Assembly (NCBI GenBank): GCA_020859745.1
Contig: JAJBVQ010000104.1
Span: 1-18,126, forward strand
Reading direction: 5' to 3'
Origin: Rikenellaceae bacterium
GTDB taxonomy: Bacteria > Bacteroidota > Bacteroidia > Bacteroidales > Rikenellaceae
DNA: 18,126 bases
Within the stretch, counting starts at the first letter, position 1, and the number at the start of each line of letters is the position of its first letter. Below, piece by piece: positions 1 to 6,570 of this stretch. Under the pieces are notes generated by a model. The model worked only from the letters and a program-made list of their open reading frames with translations, made no database searches and was not told where the DNA came from. The translations under genes and the position numbers were made by a program.

Positions 1-7
1 AAGCATC

Positions 8-64
8 CTCGAAAGTTTTTCTGGTTCTCTTTGTTCACAAAGAGAACAGTACCCTCCAAGGGTA
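8..64 (+). repeat. Two-hairpin intergenic repeat, copy 1 (3' UTR of the Nudix gene)
   Basis: The conserved head CTCGAAAG (8-15) is followed by TTTTTCTGG and a perfect 10-bp stem, 24-33 paired with 38-47 around loop TTCA. The conserved tail CAGTACC follows (47-53), then a small hairpin TACCCT-CCA-AGGGTA (50-64). The window edge cuts off whatever lies before the head. It lies on the 3' side of the minus-strand Nudix gene, whose stop codon is at 81-83, so it may end or stabilise that transcript. There is no clear U-run, so it is not a textbook terminator. Two related copies lie near 14766-14829 and 14930-14992. Confidence 0.75.
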
Positions 65-80
65 GTGATAAAACGAACGG

Positions 81-734
81 TTAAAGAGAAATGCGTTTAG
101 CGGCGGTGAAGACCTCGCGGATCGTGGCATACGTATTATCCACATACGAGCACAAATTATCCGGCGCGATCCAGCGGATATCCGTGATCCCCTCCTCCAC
201 CTGCGGCACCAGCTCCCCGTCGCCGTCATTCTTCATCGCATACCACGTCGTCCGCTTGAGAATCCACCTACCGTTCAACTCGTACAGGTGATACGTGCGC
301 GTCAGCAGCTTGCCCAGCTTCAGATTCGAAATGCCGCACTCCTCCTCCACCTCCCGCACCGCGCACTCCGCGATCTCCTCCCCCGGCTCCAGCTTCCCCT
401 TCGGCAGATCCCAGCGTCCGTTGCGGAAAATCATCAGCACCTCGCCCCGCGGCGAAACGACCAGTCCGCCCCCCGCCTCCACCGGGGCGAACTGCGACCC
501 GAATTGCGCAAAAAGCCGGTCGGACTCCTCCTCCGTAGGCGAAACGAAAGCCACGGATTTGGCAGTTTCGAAAATTCTCTGCAAATTTGTTAACCCGAGC
601 ATGACACCGGCTTCGGCGCCCAGCGCACCGGCGTCTATGGCGAGCCACGAGGCCTCGGCCGGCGCGGAAAGGGCGGCGCACTCCGCGGGAGTGCCGAACG
701 CGACTACGTTATCCAAATAATAGACTTTTCTCAT
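81..734 (-). CDS. Nudix hydrolase with an extra N-terminal region
   Basis: This is a Nudix-family pyrophosphohydrolase of 217 residues from the preferred start. The Nudix box is a perfect match to G-x5-E-x7-REUxEExGU at about residues 113-135 (GKLEPGEE ... REVEEECGI), with the usual glycine-rich lead LPKGKLEPG. Residues 1-85 lie outside the catalytic fold and their role is not visible. The substrate (a nucleoside diphosphate derivative such as a nucleotide sugar, Ap4A or oxidised NTP) cannot be told from the sequence. I chose the ATG giving MRKVYYLDN. A second ATG two codons upstream (740) is as likely. The longest open frame (to 842) would run back through the start of pyrE and has a non-homologous-looking N-terminus. 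The gene is divergent from pyrE with overlapping or abutting starts, and a candidate promoter for it lies inside pyrE. Confidence 0.88.
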   Translation of the reverse strand: MRKVYYLDNVVAFGTPAECAALSAPAEASWLAIDAGALGAEAGVMLGLTNLQRIFETAKSVAFVSPTEEESDRLFAQFGSQFAPVEAGGGLVVSPRGEVLMIFRNGRWDLPKGKLEPGEEIAECAVREVEEECGISNLKLGKLLTRTYHLYELNGRWILKRTTWYAMKNDGDGELVPQVEEGITDIRWIAPDNLCSYVDNTYATIREVFTAAKRISL

Positions 735-738
735 AGAC

Positions 739-1368
739 ATGGAAACCGGCAAAAAGATTGCACAAACATTGCTGCAAATTAAGGCAATAAAACTCAGCCC
801 TGCAAATCCCTTCACCTGGGCCAGCGGATGGCATTCGCCCATCTACTGCGACAACCGCAAGACGCTCTCCTACCCGGAGGCACGGCGCGAGATATACGAA
901 GCCTTCGCGGCTTTGATCCGGGAGAAATACCCGCAGGCGGAGGTGATCGCAGGGGTGGCGACGGGGGCTATCGCCTGTGGCGTGCTGGCTGCCGAAGCAT
1001 TGGGAAAACCGTTTATCTACGTGCGGTCGGCGCCCAAAGACCACGGGATGGCCAACCAGGTGGAAGGACATTTCGAACCGGGATCCAAAGTCATGGTGGT
1101 CGAAGACCTTATCTCCACGGGGGGCAGCTCGCTCAAAGCGGTGGAGGCGCTGAGGGCGGCGGGATGCGAAGTGCTGGGGATGGTGGCGATCTTCACCTAC
1201 GGTTTTCCGACGGCGGCGGCCAACTTTGCGGCAGCCGAGGTACAATTGGACACTTTGTCCGATTACAACACCCTGATCGAGCTGGCGCAGGAGCAGGGCT
1301 ACATCAGGCCGGAGGAGATGGAAACGCTGCGCGAATGGCGAAAAGCGCCGGACGTTTGGAACAAATAG
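739..1368 (+). CDS. pyrE: Orotate phosphoribosyltransferase
   Basis: PyrE transfers the phosphoribosyl group of PRPP to orotate, giving OMP, the fifth step of de novo pyrimidine synthesis in the cytoplasm. The protein is 209 residues, normal for the family. The PRPP-binding motif VMVVEDLISTGGSS lies at residues 118-131. The N-terminal FTWASGWHSPIYCDNR (about 25-40) and the flexible-loop region RSAPKDHGMANQVEG (96-110) are typical of bacterial and archaeal PyrE. The start METGKK fits known N-termini. Its ATG (739-741) overlaps the alternative Nudix start on the other strand, so any promoter for pyrE must lie within the Nudix gene; I saw no clear TAnnTTTG there. The next gene on this strand is an SRPBCC protein 224 bp away, with a palindromic repeat between. 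Confidence 0.97.
   Translation: METGKKIAQTLLQIKAIKLSPANPFTWASGWHSPIYCDNRKTLSYPEARREIYEAFAALIREKYPQAEVIAGVATGAIACGVLAAEALGKPFIYVRSAPKDHGMANQVEGHFEPGSKVMVVEDLISTGGSSLKAVEALRAAGCEVLGMVAIFTYGFPTAAANFAAAEVQLDTLSDYNTLIELAQEQGYIRPEEMETLREWRKAPDVWNK
775..806 (-). promoter_or_regulatory. Candidate Bacteroidota promoter for the Nudix gene, inside pyrE
   Basis: On the minus strand TTTG (803-806) is followed by a 20-base spacer and TTAATTTG (775-782). This is the Bacteroidota pattern of -33 TTTG and -7 TAnnTTTG with one mismatch in the -7 box. Transcription would start near 770, about 30 bases before the Nudix start codon. The whole promoter is inside the pyrE coding region. Confidence 0.45.
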
Positions 1369-1466
1369 CCCCGGCAATACAACTTCCCGATCAATCGTTC
1401 GTTTATATTCGGTATTTGTGCTGCGAGCCATGAGGCTAAAAGCAGACAGCTCAGTTCCCGTGGCAA

Positions 1467-1540
1467 CGGTCGGCCCGTAGCCACCCCAGGCGGAGGGCCG
1501 CACTCGCGGTGCTCGTTTCGCCACCGCTGGCTACGGACCG
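1467..1540. repeat. Palindromic intergenic repeat, family 2, copy A
   Basis: The ends pair as CCGTAGCCA (1475-1483) with TGGCTACGG (1528-1536), a perfect 9-bp stem, and CGGTC (1467-1471) can pair with GACCG (1536-1540). Inside is a smaller hairpin, CCGC-ACTC-GCGG. The left half matches another spacer at 17221-17294: 23 of 24 bases agree over GCCACCCC and GGCGGAGGGCCGC, and the right arms agree at 17 of 22 positions, while the middle differs. It lies between pyrE and the SRPBCC gene, ending about 50 bases before the latter's start. Confidence 0.7.
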
Positions 1541-1592
1541 AAACTGCCAAAGCAACTCTACGACAAAACTAAAACGAACTATTAAAAACACC

Positions 1593-2030
1593 ATGAAATA
1601 CACCAGCAAGCAAGTACATATCGCCCGGCCCGACGAGACGATCTTCCGGGCGCTCTCCAGTTTCGAGAACTTCACCCCGATCCTCGCCGACAAAGTCGAA
1701 GGATGGGAGGCCACCGAAGAGACCTGCCGCTTCAAGGCCAAGGGGTTCATCGTGGGGCTGAAGATGGCCCAGCGGGAACCGAACAAGCTCATCAAAGTGT
1801 GCGCGGACGAAAGTGCGGGAGGCATGCCCATACCGTTCACCTTCTGGGCCCAGATGAAAGACACCACGGAAGAGACCGCGGGCGGGACCGCGCCGCACAC
1901 CCATATGCGCATCGTGCTCGACATCGAGCTCAACCCGATGATGAAAATGTTCGTGGGCAACAAGATGCAGGAAGCCGTGGACTCTATCGCAGAACAGATC
2001 GCACTGGCTTTCAATAACGCCAATATATAA
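1593..2030 (+). CDS. SRPBCC (START-like) family protein
   Basis: A 145-residue cytoplasmic protein with the features of the SRPBCC/polyketide-cyclase fold: an N-terminal strand and helix (VHIARPDETIFRALSSFENF), alternating strands through the middle, and a long C-terminal helix (KMQEAVDSIAEQIALAF) that normally caps a hydrophobic ligand pocket. No catalytic residues are evident, so the ligand and role are unknown. I chose MKYTSKQ at 1593 because the longer open frame from 1509 would translate repeat DNA. Proteins of this type are, from memory, often found next to pyrE in Bacteroidota, so the pairing may be functional. The GH89 gene begins 11 bases after the stop, which suggests co-transcription. 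Confidence 0.82.
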   Translation: MKYTSKQVHIARPDETIFRALSSFENFTPILADKVEGWEATEETCRFKAKGFIVGLKMAQREPNKLIKVCADESAGGMPIPFTFWAQMKDTTEETAGGTAPHTHMRIVLDIELNPMMKMFVGNKMQEAVDSIAEQIALAFNNANI

Positions 2031-2041
2031 TCTTTCGAAGT

Positions 2042-4234
2042 ATGCGCCGCCTTTTTCTCCTCTTCCTGACCACGATCGCCTTGCCCGGCATGCACGGCGC
2101 GGCTTTCGGCAAGGCCGACAACCCTGTGGCGGCATTGGTGGACCGGTTGCAGCCGGGGCAAAGCTCCCGCTTTATCTTCGAACTCGCCGAGCAGCAGTCG
2201 CCGGACGACTTCTTCGAACTGGACTCCAAAGGGAGCAAGATCGTGGTGCGGGGCAATAACTACATATCCATCGCGGCGGGGCTGAACTGGTACCTCAAAT
2301 ACTATGCGGGAGTGCAGGTGGCGTGGAACAATCCCCACCCGCGGCTCAGCAACCTCAAATTCCCGAAACCCAAGGCCGCGGAGCGGCACACCACCGATAT
2401 GCTGGTGCGGTACTACATGAATTACTGCACCTTCTCTTACTCCACCGCGTTCTGGGATTGGGAACGCTGGGAGCGTGAGATCGACTGGATGGCATTGCAT
2501 GGGATCAACCTGCCGTTGTCCCTGACCGGGGCCGCGACGGTGTGGCGGAACACCCTGCTGGAACTGGGATTCGACAAGGCGCAGATCGACGACTTCATCG
2601 CCGGGCCGGCGCACCAGGCGTGGTGGCTGATGAATAACCTCGAAGCGTGGGGAGGGCCGAACCCGGCGGACTGGTATGACAAACAGGCGGAACTGGAACA
2701 AAAAATCGTGGAACGGTACCGGGAGTGGGGAATTCAACCGGTGTTCGCGGGCTACGGGGGGATGGTGCCCAACGACACGGCCATGTGGCGCAAACTGGGG
2801 CTAACGCAGGTGCAGGACCCGGGCCTGTGGTGCGGCTACCAGCGGCCGGGATTCCTCCTGCCGACGGATCCGATGTTCGGCCGGATCGCGGATACCTATT
2901 ATAAGAACCTGAAAGCCTTGTACGGGGAGGATGCCAAGTATTTCGCCATCGACCCGTTCCACGAGGGGGGCTCCACGAACGGCGTGGATCTTCCGGCGGC
3001 GGGGGCGGCCATATACAAGGCCATGAAGCGGGCCAATCCGGGCGCGGTGTGGGTGGCGCAGGCGTGGCAGAGCTGCCCGCATCCGGAGATGATACAGGAT
3101 TTGCCGGGAGGGGATGTGCTGGTGCTGGACCTGTTCAGCGAATCGCGGCCCATGTGGGGCGACCCGCAGTCGCCGTGGCGCCGGGAAAACGGGTACGGGC
3201 GGCACGACTGGGTCTACTGCATGCTGCTGAACTTCGGGGGCAATGTGGGGATGTACGGCAAGATGCAGCGGGTGATAGACGGCTACTACCTGGCCCGGAG
3301 CCAGCGCGACGGCAATGCGCGCTTCCTGAAAGGGGTGGGCACCACGCCGGAGGGGATCGAGAACAATCCGATCATGTTCGAGCTGCTGTACGAGTTGCCG
3401 TGGCGGCCGGAGAAGTTCGACCGGATCCGGTGGGTGGAGGATTACGTGCTGGCGAGGTACGGCCGGACGCTGCCGCAGGCGGTGGACGCCTGGAAAATAC
3501 TGGCCAACACGGTTTATGACCCGCCCTACACGAGCGTGCAGGAGGGGACGACGGAATCGGTGCTCTGCGCCCGGCCGGCGCTCCGGGTCGAGCGGGTCTC
3601 TTCGTGGGGCTCGTCGGAGCTGGCCTACGACGCGAAGGAGACGGAGCGGGCGCTGGGGCTGCTGCTGGAGGTGGCGGACAAGTACCGGGGATGCAACAAT
3701 TTCGAGTACGACCTGGTCGATGTGGCGCGGCAGGCGGTGGCGGACAAGGCCAACGGCTTGCTCAAAGAGATCGAAACGGCATTCGATAAAAACGAGCGCG
3801 ACCGGTTCCGGAAGCTCTCCGATAACTTTCTGGGACTTATCCTGTTACAAGACAGCCTTTTGAGCTCCCGGCCGGAGTTCATGGTGGGGCCGTGGATCGA
3901 AGCCTCGATGCGGTGGAGCCGGTACCGGGCGGAACAGGACTATTACCGCTGGAACGCGCGCATGCTGCTGACCACCTGGGGGAACCGGTACGCGGCCAAT
4001 GTGGGGGGGCTGCACGACTATGCCCACCGGGAATGGGCGGGGATGCTGCGCGATTTCTACTATCCGAGATGGAAAACCTTTTTCGATGCGCTGAACGACG
4101 GGGAGCTTCCGCCGGCGGATTTTTATCCGATGGAGGCGGAATGGGCGGCGGGGACGCAGCCCTACTCGATCGACGCCGAGACTAACACGATAGATATGGC
4201 ATGGAAAGTTTACAACAGACTTCTCAAAATGTAG
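2042..4234 (+). CDS. Secreted alpha-N-acetylglucosaminidase, GH89
   Basis: This 730-residue protein matches family GH89 (NAGLU), which removes terminal alpha-linked GlcNAc from glycans such as heparan-type chains or alpha1,4-GlcNAc-capped mucin. Residues 1-20 or so form a signal peptide (MRRLFLLFLTTIALPG), so it should act in the periplasm or at the surface. The N-terminal domain (to about 110) is followed by the catalytic barrel with MNYCTFSYSTAFWDWERWE and NNLEAWGG. The two catalytic glutamates are placed by analogy with human NAGLU: E308 in DPFHEGGST and E437 in GTTPEGIENNP. The C-terminal helical domain is present and the length is normal. The start ATG is 11 bases after the SRPBCC stop. 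The end overlaps tatD by 34 bases. The natural substrate is not shown by the sequence. Confidence 0.93.
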   Translation: MRRLFLLFLTTIALPGMHGAAFGKADNPVAALVDRLQPGQSSRFIFELAEQQSPDDFFELDSKGSKIVVRGNNYISIAAGLNWYLKYYAGVQVAWNNPHPRLSNLKFPKPKAAERHTTDMLVRYYMNYCTFSYSTAFWDWERWEREIDWMALHGINLPLSLTGAATVWRNTLLELGFDKAQIDDFIAGPAHQAWWLMNNLEAWGGPNPADWYDKQAELEQKIVERYREWGIQPVFAGYGGMVPNDTAMWRKLGLTQVQDPGLWCGYQRPGFLLPTDPMFGRIADTYYKNLKALYGEDAKYFAIDPFHEGGSTNGVDLPAAGAAIYKAMKRANPGAVWVAQAWQSCPHPEMIQDLPGGDVLVLDLFSESRPMWGDPQSPWRRENGYGRHDWVYCMLLNFGGNVGMYGKMQRVIDGYYLARSQRDGNARFLKGVGTTPEGIENNPIMFELLYELPWRPEKFDRIRWVEDYVLARYGRTLPQAVDAWKILANTVYDPPYTSVQEGTTESVLCARPALRVERVSSWGSSELAYDAKETERALGLLLEVADKYRGCNNFEYDLVDVARQAVADKANGLLKEIETAFDKNERDRFRKLSDNFLGLILLQDSLLSSRPEFMVGPWIEASMRWSRYRAEQDYYRWNARMLLTTWGNRYAANVGGLHDYAHREWAGMLRDFYYPRWKTFFDALNDGELPPADFYPMEAEWAAGTQPYSIDAETNTIDMAWKVYNRLLKM

Positions 4235-5040
4235 CCGCCCCGGAGGGTCAGCCTTACGGCGAGGTTTACTATGTGGATACGCACGCCCATATTTTCGACG
4301 CCGATTTCGACGCCGACCGGACGGAAACGGTCGCCCGCGCCGTGGCTGCCGGGGTCAGGAAGATCGTCCTGCCGGCCGTGGACTCGCGCAGCCACCGGGC
4401 GATGATCGACACGGCGCTGCAATACCCGGACGTGTGCCGCGCGGCCATCGGGATGCACCCCACGTCGGTCAACGAGAACACCAAATGGCGGGATGAGTTG
4501 CAGATCGTGCGCAACCTGCTTAGGGACAGGCCGGTGGAGTGGTGCGCGATCGGCGAGGTGGGGTTGGACCTGCATTGGAGCACCAGCTCGCTCACCGAAC
4601 AGTGCCAGGCGCTGGTGATCCAGATGCAGCTGGCCATCGAGCACGACCTGCCCCTGATCCTGCATGTGCGGGACGCCTGGAACGAGATCTTCCCGCTGCT
4701 GGAACCGCTGCACGGCCAGATCCGGGGGGTGTTCCACAGTTTCCAGGGAACGATGAAGGATTACGGCCATATCAAGGAGCTGGGCGATTTCGCGGTGGGG
4801 ATCGGCGGGTTCATCACCTACAAGAACTCTTCGATGGTCAAGGTGGTCGAGCAGATTCCGATCGAGGACATCGTGCTGGAGACGGACGCGCCGTACCTGA
4901 CTCCGGTTCCGTTCCGGGGGACGCGGAACGAAAGCGCGCATATCCCGGTGATCGCGGCCAAAATCGCGGAGATCAAAGGCATTCCGGTCGAGGAGGTGAT
5001 GCGGGCGACCACCGCGCGGGCGCAAAGCATTTTCTTCTGA
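4201..5040 (+). CDS. TatD-family metal-dependent hydrolase
   Basis: TatD proteins are metal-dependent nucleases or hydrolases of the amidohydrolase superfamily, probably with DNA quality-control roles. The metal ligands are all visible: DTHAH (H28, H30), GEVGLD (E119), HVRDA (H155), FHSF (H179) and ETDAPYLTP (D229), followed by the family motif RGTRNES. The 279-residue length includes about 20 more N-terminal residues than usual, since most family members begin two or three residues before DTHAH. The only in-frame ATG is at 4201, inside the end of the GH89 gene, so translation is probably coupled; a non-ATG start nearer 4260 cannot be excluded. Ordinary cytoplasmic housekeeping enzyme. Confidence 0.92.
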   Translation: MESLQQTSQNVAAPEGQPYGEVYYVDTHAHIFDADFDADRTETVARAVAAGVRKIVLPAVDSRSHRAMIDTALQYPDVCRAAIGMHPTSVNENTKWRDELQIVRNLLRDRPVEWCAIGEVGLDLHWSTSSLTEQCQALVIQMQLAIEHDLPLILHVRDAWNEIFPLLEPLHGQIRGVFHSFQGTMKDYGHIKELGDFAVGIGGFITYKNSSMVKVVEQIPIEDIVLETDAPYLTPVPFRGTRNESAHIPVIAAKIAEIKGIPVEEVMRATTARAQSIFF

Positions 5041-5043
5041 CCT

Positions 5044-5553
5044 ATGGAACAGGCGACTGGGGAGGGGAAATTCCGGTTCCGGATGGACAAACGGGCCCAA
5101 TGGCTGACGGCGATCGCCCTGCTGGTAATCGCGGGGGGCGTGGGTTGGCTGTTCTACTCTTCGGGGGGCAGCTACCTGCCGGCGTGGTTCACGACGGTGA
5201 TCGTGGCGCTCCTGCTGCTGGCGGCGCTCTCCATCCCGCGCTTTATGCGGGTTTCGCCCCACTCGGTGGAGATCCACTGCGTGATGGAGCTGGTCAAGAT
5301 CCCTATACGGGATATCCGCTATATCCGGTTTATCGAGCGGGGACAGATGAAATACTGTTTCCCGGTGTGGGGAATTTACGGGATCGGGGGCTATTACGGC
5401 TACTATTTCAACCTGAAGGAGCGGAAGGTGTTCAGGCTCTGCGCTTCGCAATGGCGCAATTTCGTGCTGATCGAGGATATTTACGAGGAGCAGTATGTGG
5501 TGAGCTGCGACGACCCGGCGGCATTCGTCGCGGCTGTCGAACAGTATAAATAG
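5044..5553 (+). CDS. Membrane-anchored bacterial PH-domain-like protein
   Basis: A 169-residue protein with two hydrophobic helices, about residues 19-38 (LTAIALLVIAGGVGWLFY) and 47-65 (WFTTVIVALLLLAALSI). A beta-rich domain with the order of a bacterial PH domain follows (SVEIHC ... VKIPIRDIRYIRFIE ... VWGIYGIGGYYGYYFN ... FVLIEDIYEEQYVVSCDDPAAFVAAVE). The closing DDPAAFVAAVEQ helix is typical of these domains. Its role is unknown. It begins 3 bases after the tatD stop and so is the last gene of that run. The family call rests on pattern only. Confidence 0.72.
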   Translation: MEQATGEGKFRFRMDKRAQWLTAIALLVIAGGVGWLFYSSGGSYLPAWFTTVIVALLLLAALSIPRFMRVSPHSVEIHCVMELVKIPIRDIRYIRFIERGQMKYCFPVWGIYGIGGYYGYYFNLKERKVFRLCASQWRNFVLIEDIYEEQYVVSCDDPAAFVAAVEQYK

Positions 5554-5690
5554 TACAGGATGCGTTCAGCGGCATTTTGTCCCTGGCCGGTGCTCTTGCA
5601 TTAAAGTATTGGAAAATAGGATGTTGAATTATTCCGCCGATTTTCCCAGGGAAAGTGCGGGAAACTTTTTCACAAAAATTTATCCGAACG

Positions 5691-5723
5691 TTTGTAATTC
5701 TAAGGATAATTGCCGTATATTTG
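5691..5723 (+). promoter_or_regulatory. Promoter of tRNA-Pro
   Basis: TTTG (5691-5694), a 21-base spacer and TATATTTG (5716-5723) match the Bacteroidota -33/-7 consensus. The predicted start is just before the tRNA at 5737. This is the clearest promoter in the window. Confidence 0.8.
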
Positions 5724-5736
5724 CACTCGGAATTTT

Positions 5737-5811
5737 CGGGGTGTAGCACAGTCCGGTTAGCGCGCCACGTTCGGGACGTGGAGGTCGGAAGTTCGAATCT
5801 TCTCACCCCGA
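5737..5811 (+). tRNA. tRNA-Pro (CGG)
   Basis: The acceptor stem CGGGGTG (5737-5743) pairs with CACCCCG (5804-5810), with discriminator A at 5811. The anticodon arm is CCACG-TTCGGGA-CGTGG, giving anticodon CGG, which reads CCG. The T arm is GGAAG-TTCGAAT-CTTCT. CCA is not encoded. The D stem contains one A-C mismatch (GCAC/GCGC), which is minor. Confidence 0.95.
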
Positions 5812-5812
5812 C

Positions 5813-5939
5813 CGGGATTCCTCCCAAACGCAATCACTGCAAGTGATTGCGTTTTTTGTTTATGATACCGCCCGGATTGATACGGAGCGGAAGCATAAAC
5901 AAAAAACTCCCGAAGGGGAAACGATTGGAAGGAATCCCG
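5813..5939. repeat. Nested inverted repeats after tRNA-Pro
   Basis: Outer arms CGGGATTCCT (5813-5822) and AGGAATCCCG (5930-5939) are perfectly complementary. Inside them sit the terminator hairpin and a second perfect 13-bp inverted repeat, TTTTTTGTTTATG (5852-5864) with CATAAACAAAAAA (5894-5906). I see no credible gene here; the open frame that runs through it into the next gene lacks protein character before 6065. Confidence 0.65.
5826..5858 (+). terminator. Intrinsic terminator of tRNA-Pro
   Basis: A perfect 13-bp stem, AAACGCAATCACT with AGTGATTGCGTTT (5826-5838 and 5842-5854, loop GCA), runs into a T tract. It lies 15 bases after the tRNA. The T tract can also pair with a later A-rich segment at 5894-5906. 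Confidence 0.88.
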
Positions 5940-5987
5940 AAGTCACCGCCCGCCGCAGGCGCGAAGAAAGGCGAGCGAAGCGAAGCA

Positions 5988-5999
5988 AATCTTCTCACC
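5988..5999 (+). repeat. 12-base copy of the tRNA-Pro 3' end
   Basis: AATCTTCTCACC repeats bases 5796-5807 of tRNA-Pro (T loop, 3' strand of the T stem, start of the acceptor strand) exactly 192 bp downstream. It is preceded by CGAAGCGAAGCA. The tRNA-Ser locus has the same arrangement at 194 bp. Confidence 0.7.
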
Positions 6000-6029
6000 A
6001 TTTGTTTAGGACTCCCTGCGAAAAATCCC

Positions 6030-6037
6030 TATATTTG
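6030..6037 (+). promoter_or_regulatory. -7 promoter box of the NanQ-like/sulfatase operon
   Basis: TATATTTG matches TAnnTTTG and lies 27 bases before the ATG at 6065. TTTG at 6001-6004 is a possible -33 element, but the 25-base spacing is longer than usual. Confidence 0.55.
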
Positions 6038-6064
6038 TTATTTCTAACTCATACTACCCGAACC

Positions 6065-6544
6065 ATGGTACACGATTCGCTGGGGAGCAGCGCCGCGAAA
6101 TACTACAGCCTGCATCCCCTCTTCCGCAAAGCGTTCGAATACATCGACAGCCACCTTGACCGATTCGCCGATCCCGCCTCGAACGGCAGGCACGCCATCC
6201 AGGGCGACGACCTTTTCGTCATCGTCGGCGACAACCAGCTCAAACGGCCCGAAGAGGCCGCCCTCGAAGCGCACGACCGGTACATCGACTTGCAGGTGAT
6301 GATCTCGGGCACCGAAAATTTCGGCTGGGCACAGCGCGCCGCCTGCACCGAACCGCGCGGACAATTCGACCCGGAGAACGATTTCATCCTCTATAACGAC
6401 CTGCCGACCAGCACGGTGACGGCGCTACCGGGCGAGTTCGTCATCTTCTTCCCGGAGGACGCCCACGCGCCGCTGATCCGCCCAGAAGGTGTCAGCGGCG
6501 GCACCCGCAAAGCCATCGTCAAGGTCAAAGTCGACGCGAAATAG
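6065..6544 (+). CDS. YhcH/YjgK/YiaL (DUF386) family protein, NanQ-like
   Basis: A 159-residue cupin-like protein. The family includes E. coli YhcH/NanQ, an N-acetylneuraminate anomerase, and EbgC. The family signature is present: E68-x-H70 and D75-x-Q77 in LEAHDRYIDLQ, then GTENFGW (E84) and FFPEDAHAP (H134), the expected metal-site residues. I chose the ATG at 6065 (MVHDSLG) because it sits 27 bases after a good -7 box, and because the longer open frame back to 5843 crosses the tRNA terminator region. The sulfatase gene starts 26 bases after its stop, so both are probably on one transcript. A role in sugar or sialic-acid handling fits the context; the actual substrate is unknown. Confidence 0.85.
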   Translation: MVHDSLGSSAAKYYSLHPLFRKAFEYIDSHLDRFADPASNGRHAIQGDDLFVIVGDNQLKRPEEAALEAHDRYIDLQVMISGTENFGWAQRAACTEPRGQFDPENDFILYNDLPTSTVTALPGEFVIFFPEDAHAPLIRPEGVSGGTRKAIVKVKVDAK

Positions 6545-6570
6545 ACCAAAACCGCTAACCCCGTACAATA

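Noticed and set aside
1509..1592. Longer start for the SRPBCC protein
   Set aside because: The extension translates part of the palindromic repeat and lacks similarity to the family's N-terminus; the ATG at 1593 fits better.
5796..5999. attL/attR of an integrated element at tRNA-Pro
   Set aside because: The direct repeat encloses only about 190 bp with no integrase, and the same offset at tRNA-Ser argues for a repeat structure rather than separate integration events. Kept only as an alternative.
5843..6064. Longer start for the NanQ-like protein
   Set aside because: It would begin within the tRNA terminator, upstream of the best promoter box, and the extra residues are low-complexity Lys/Arg-rich sequence.
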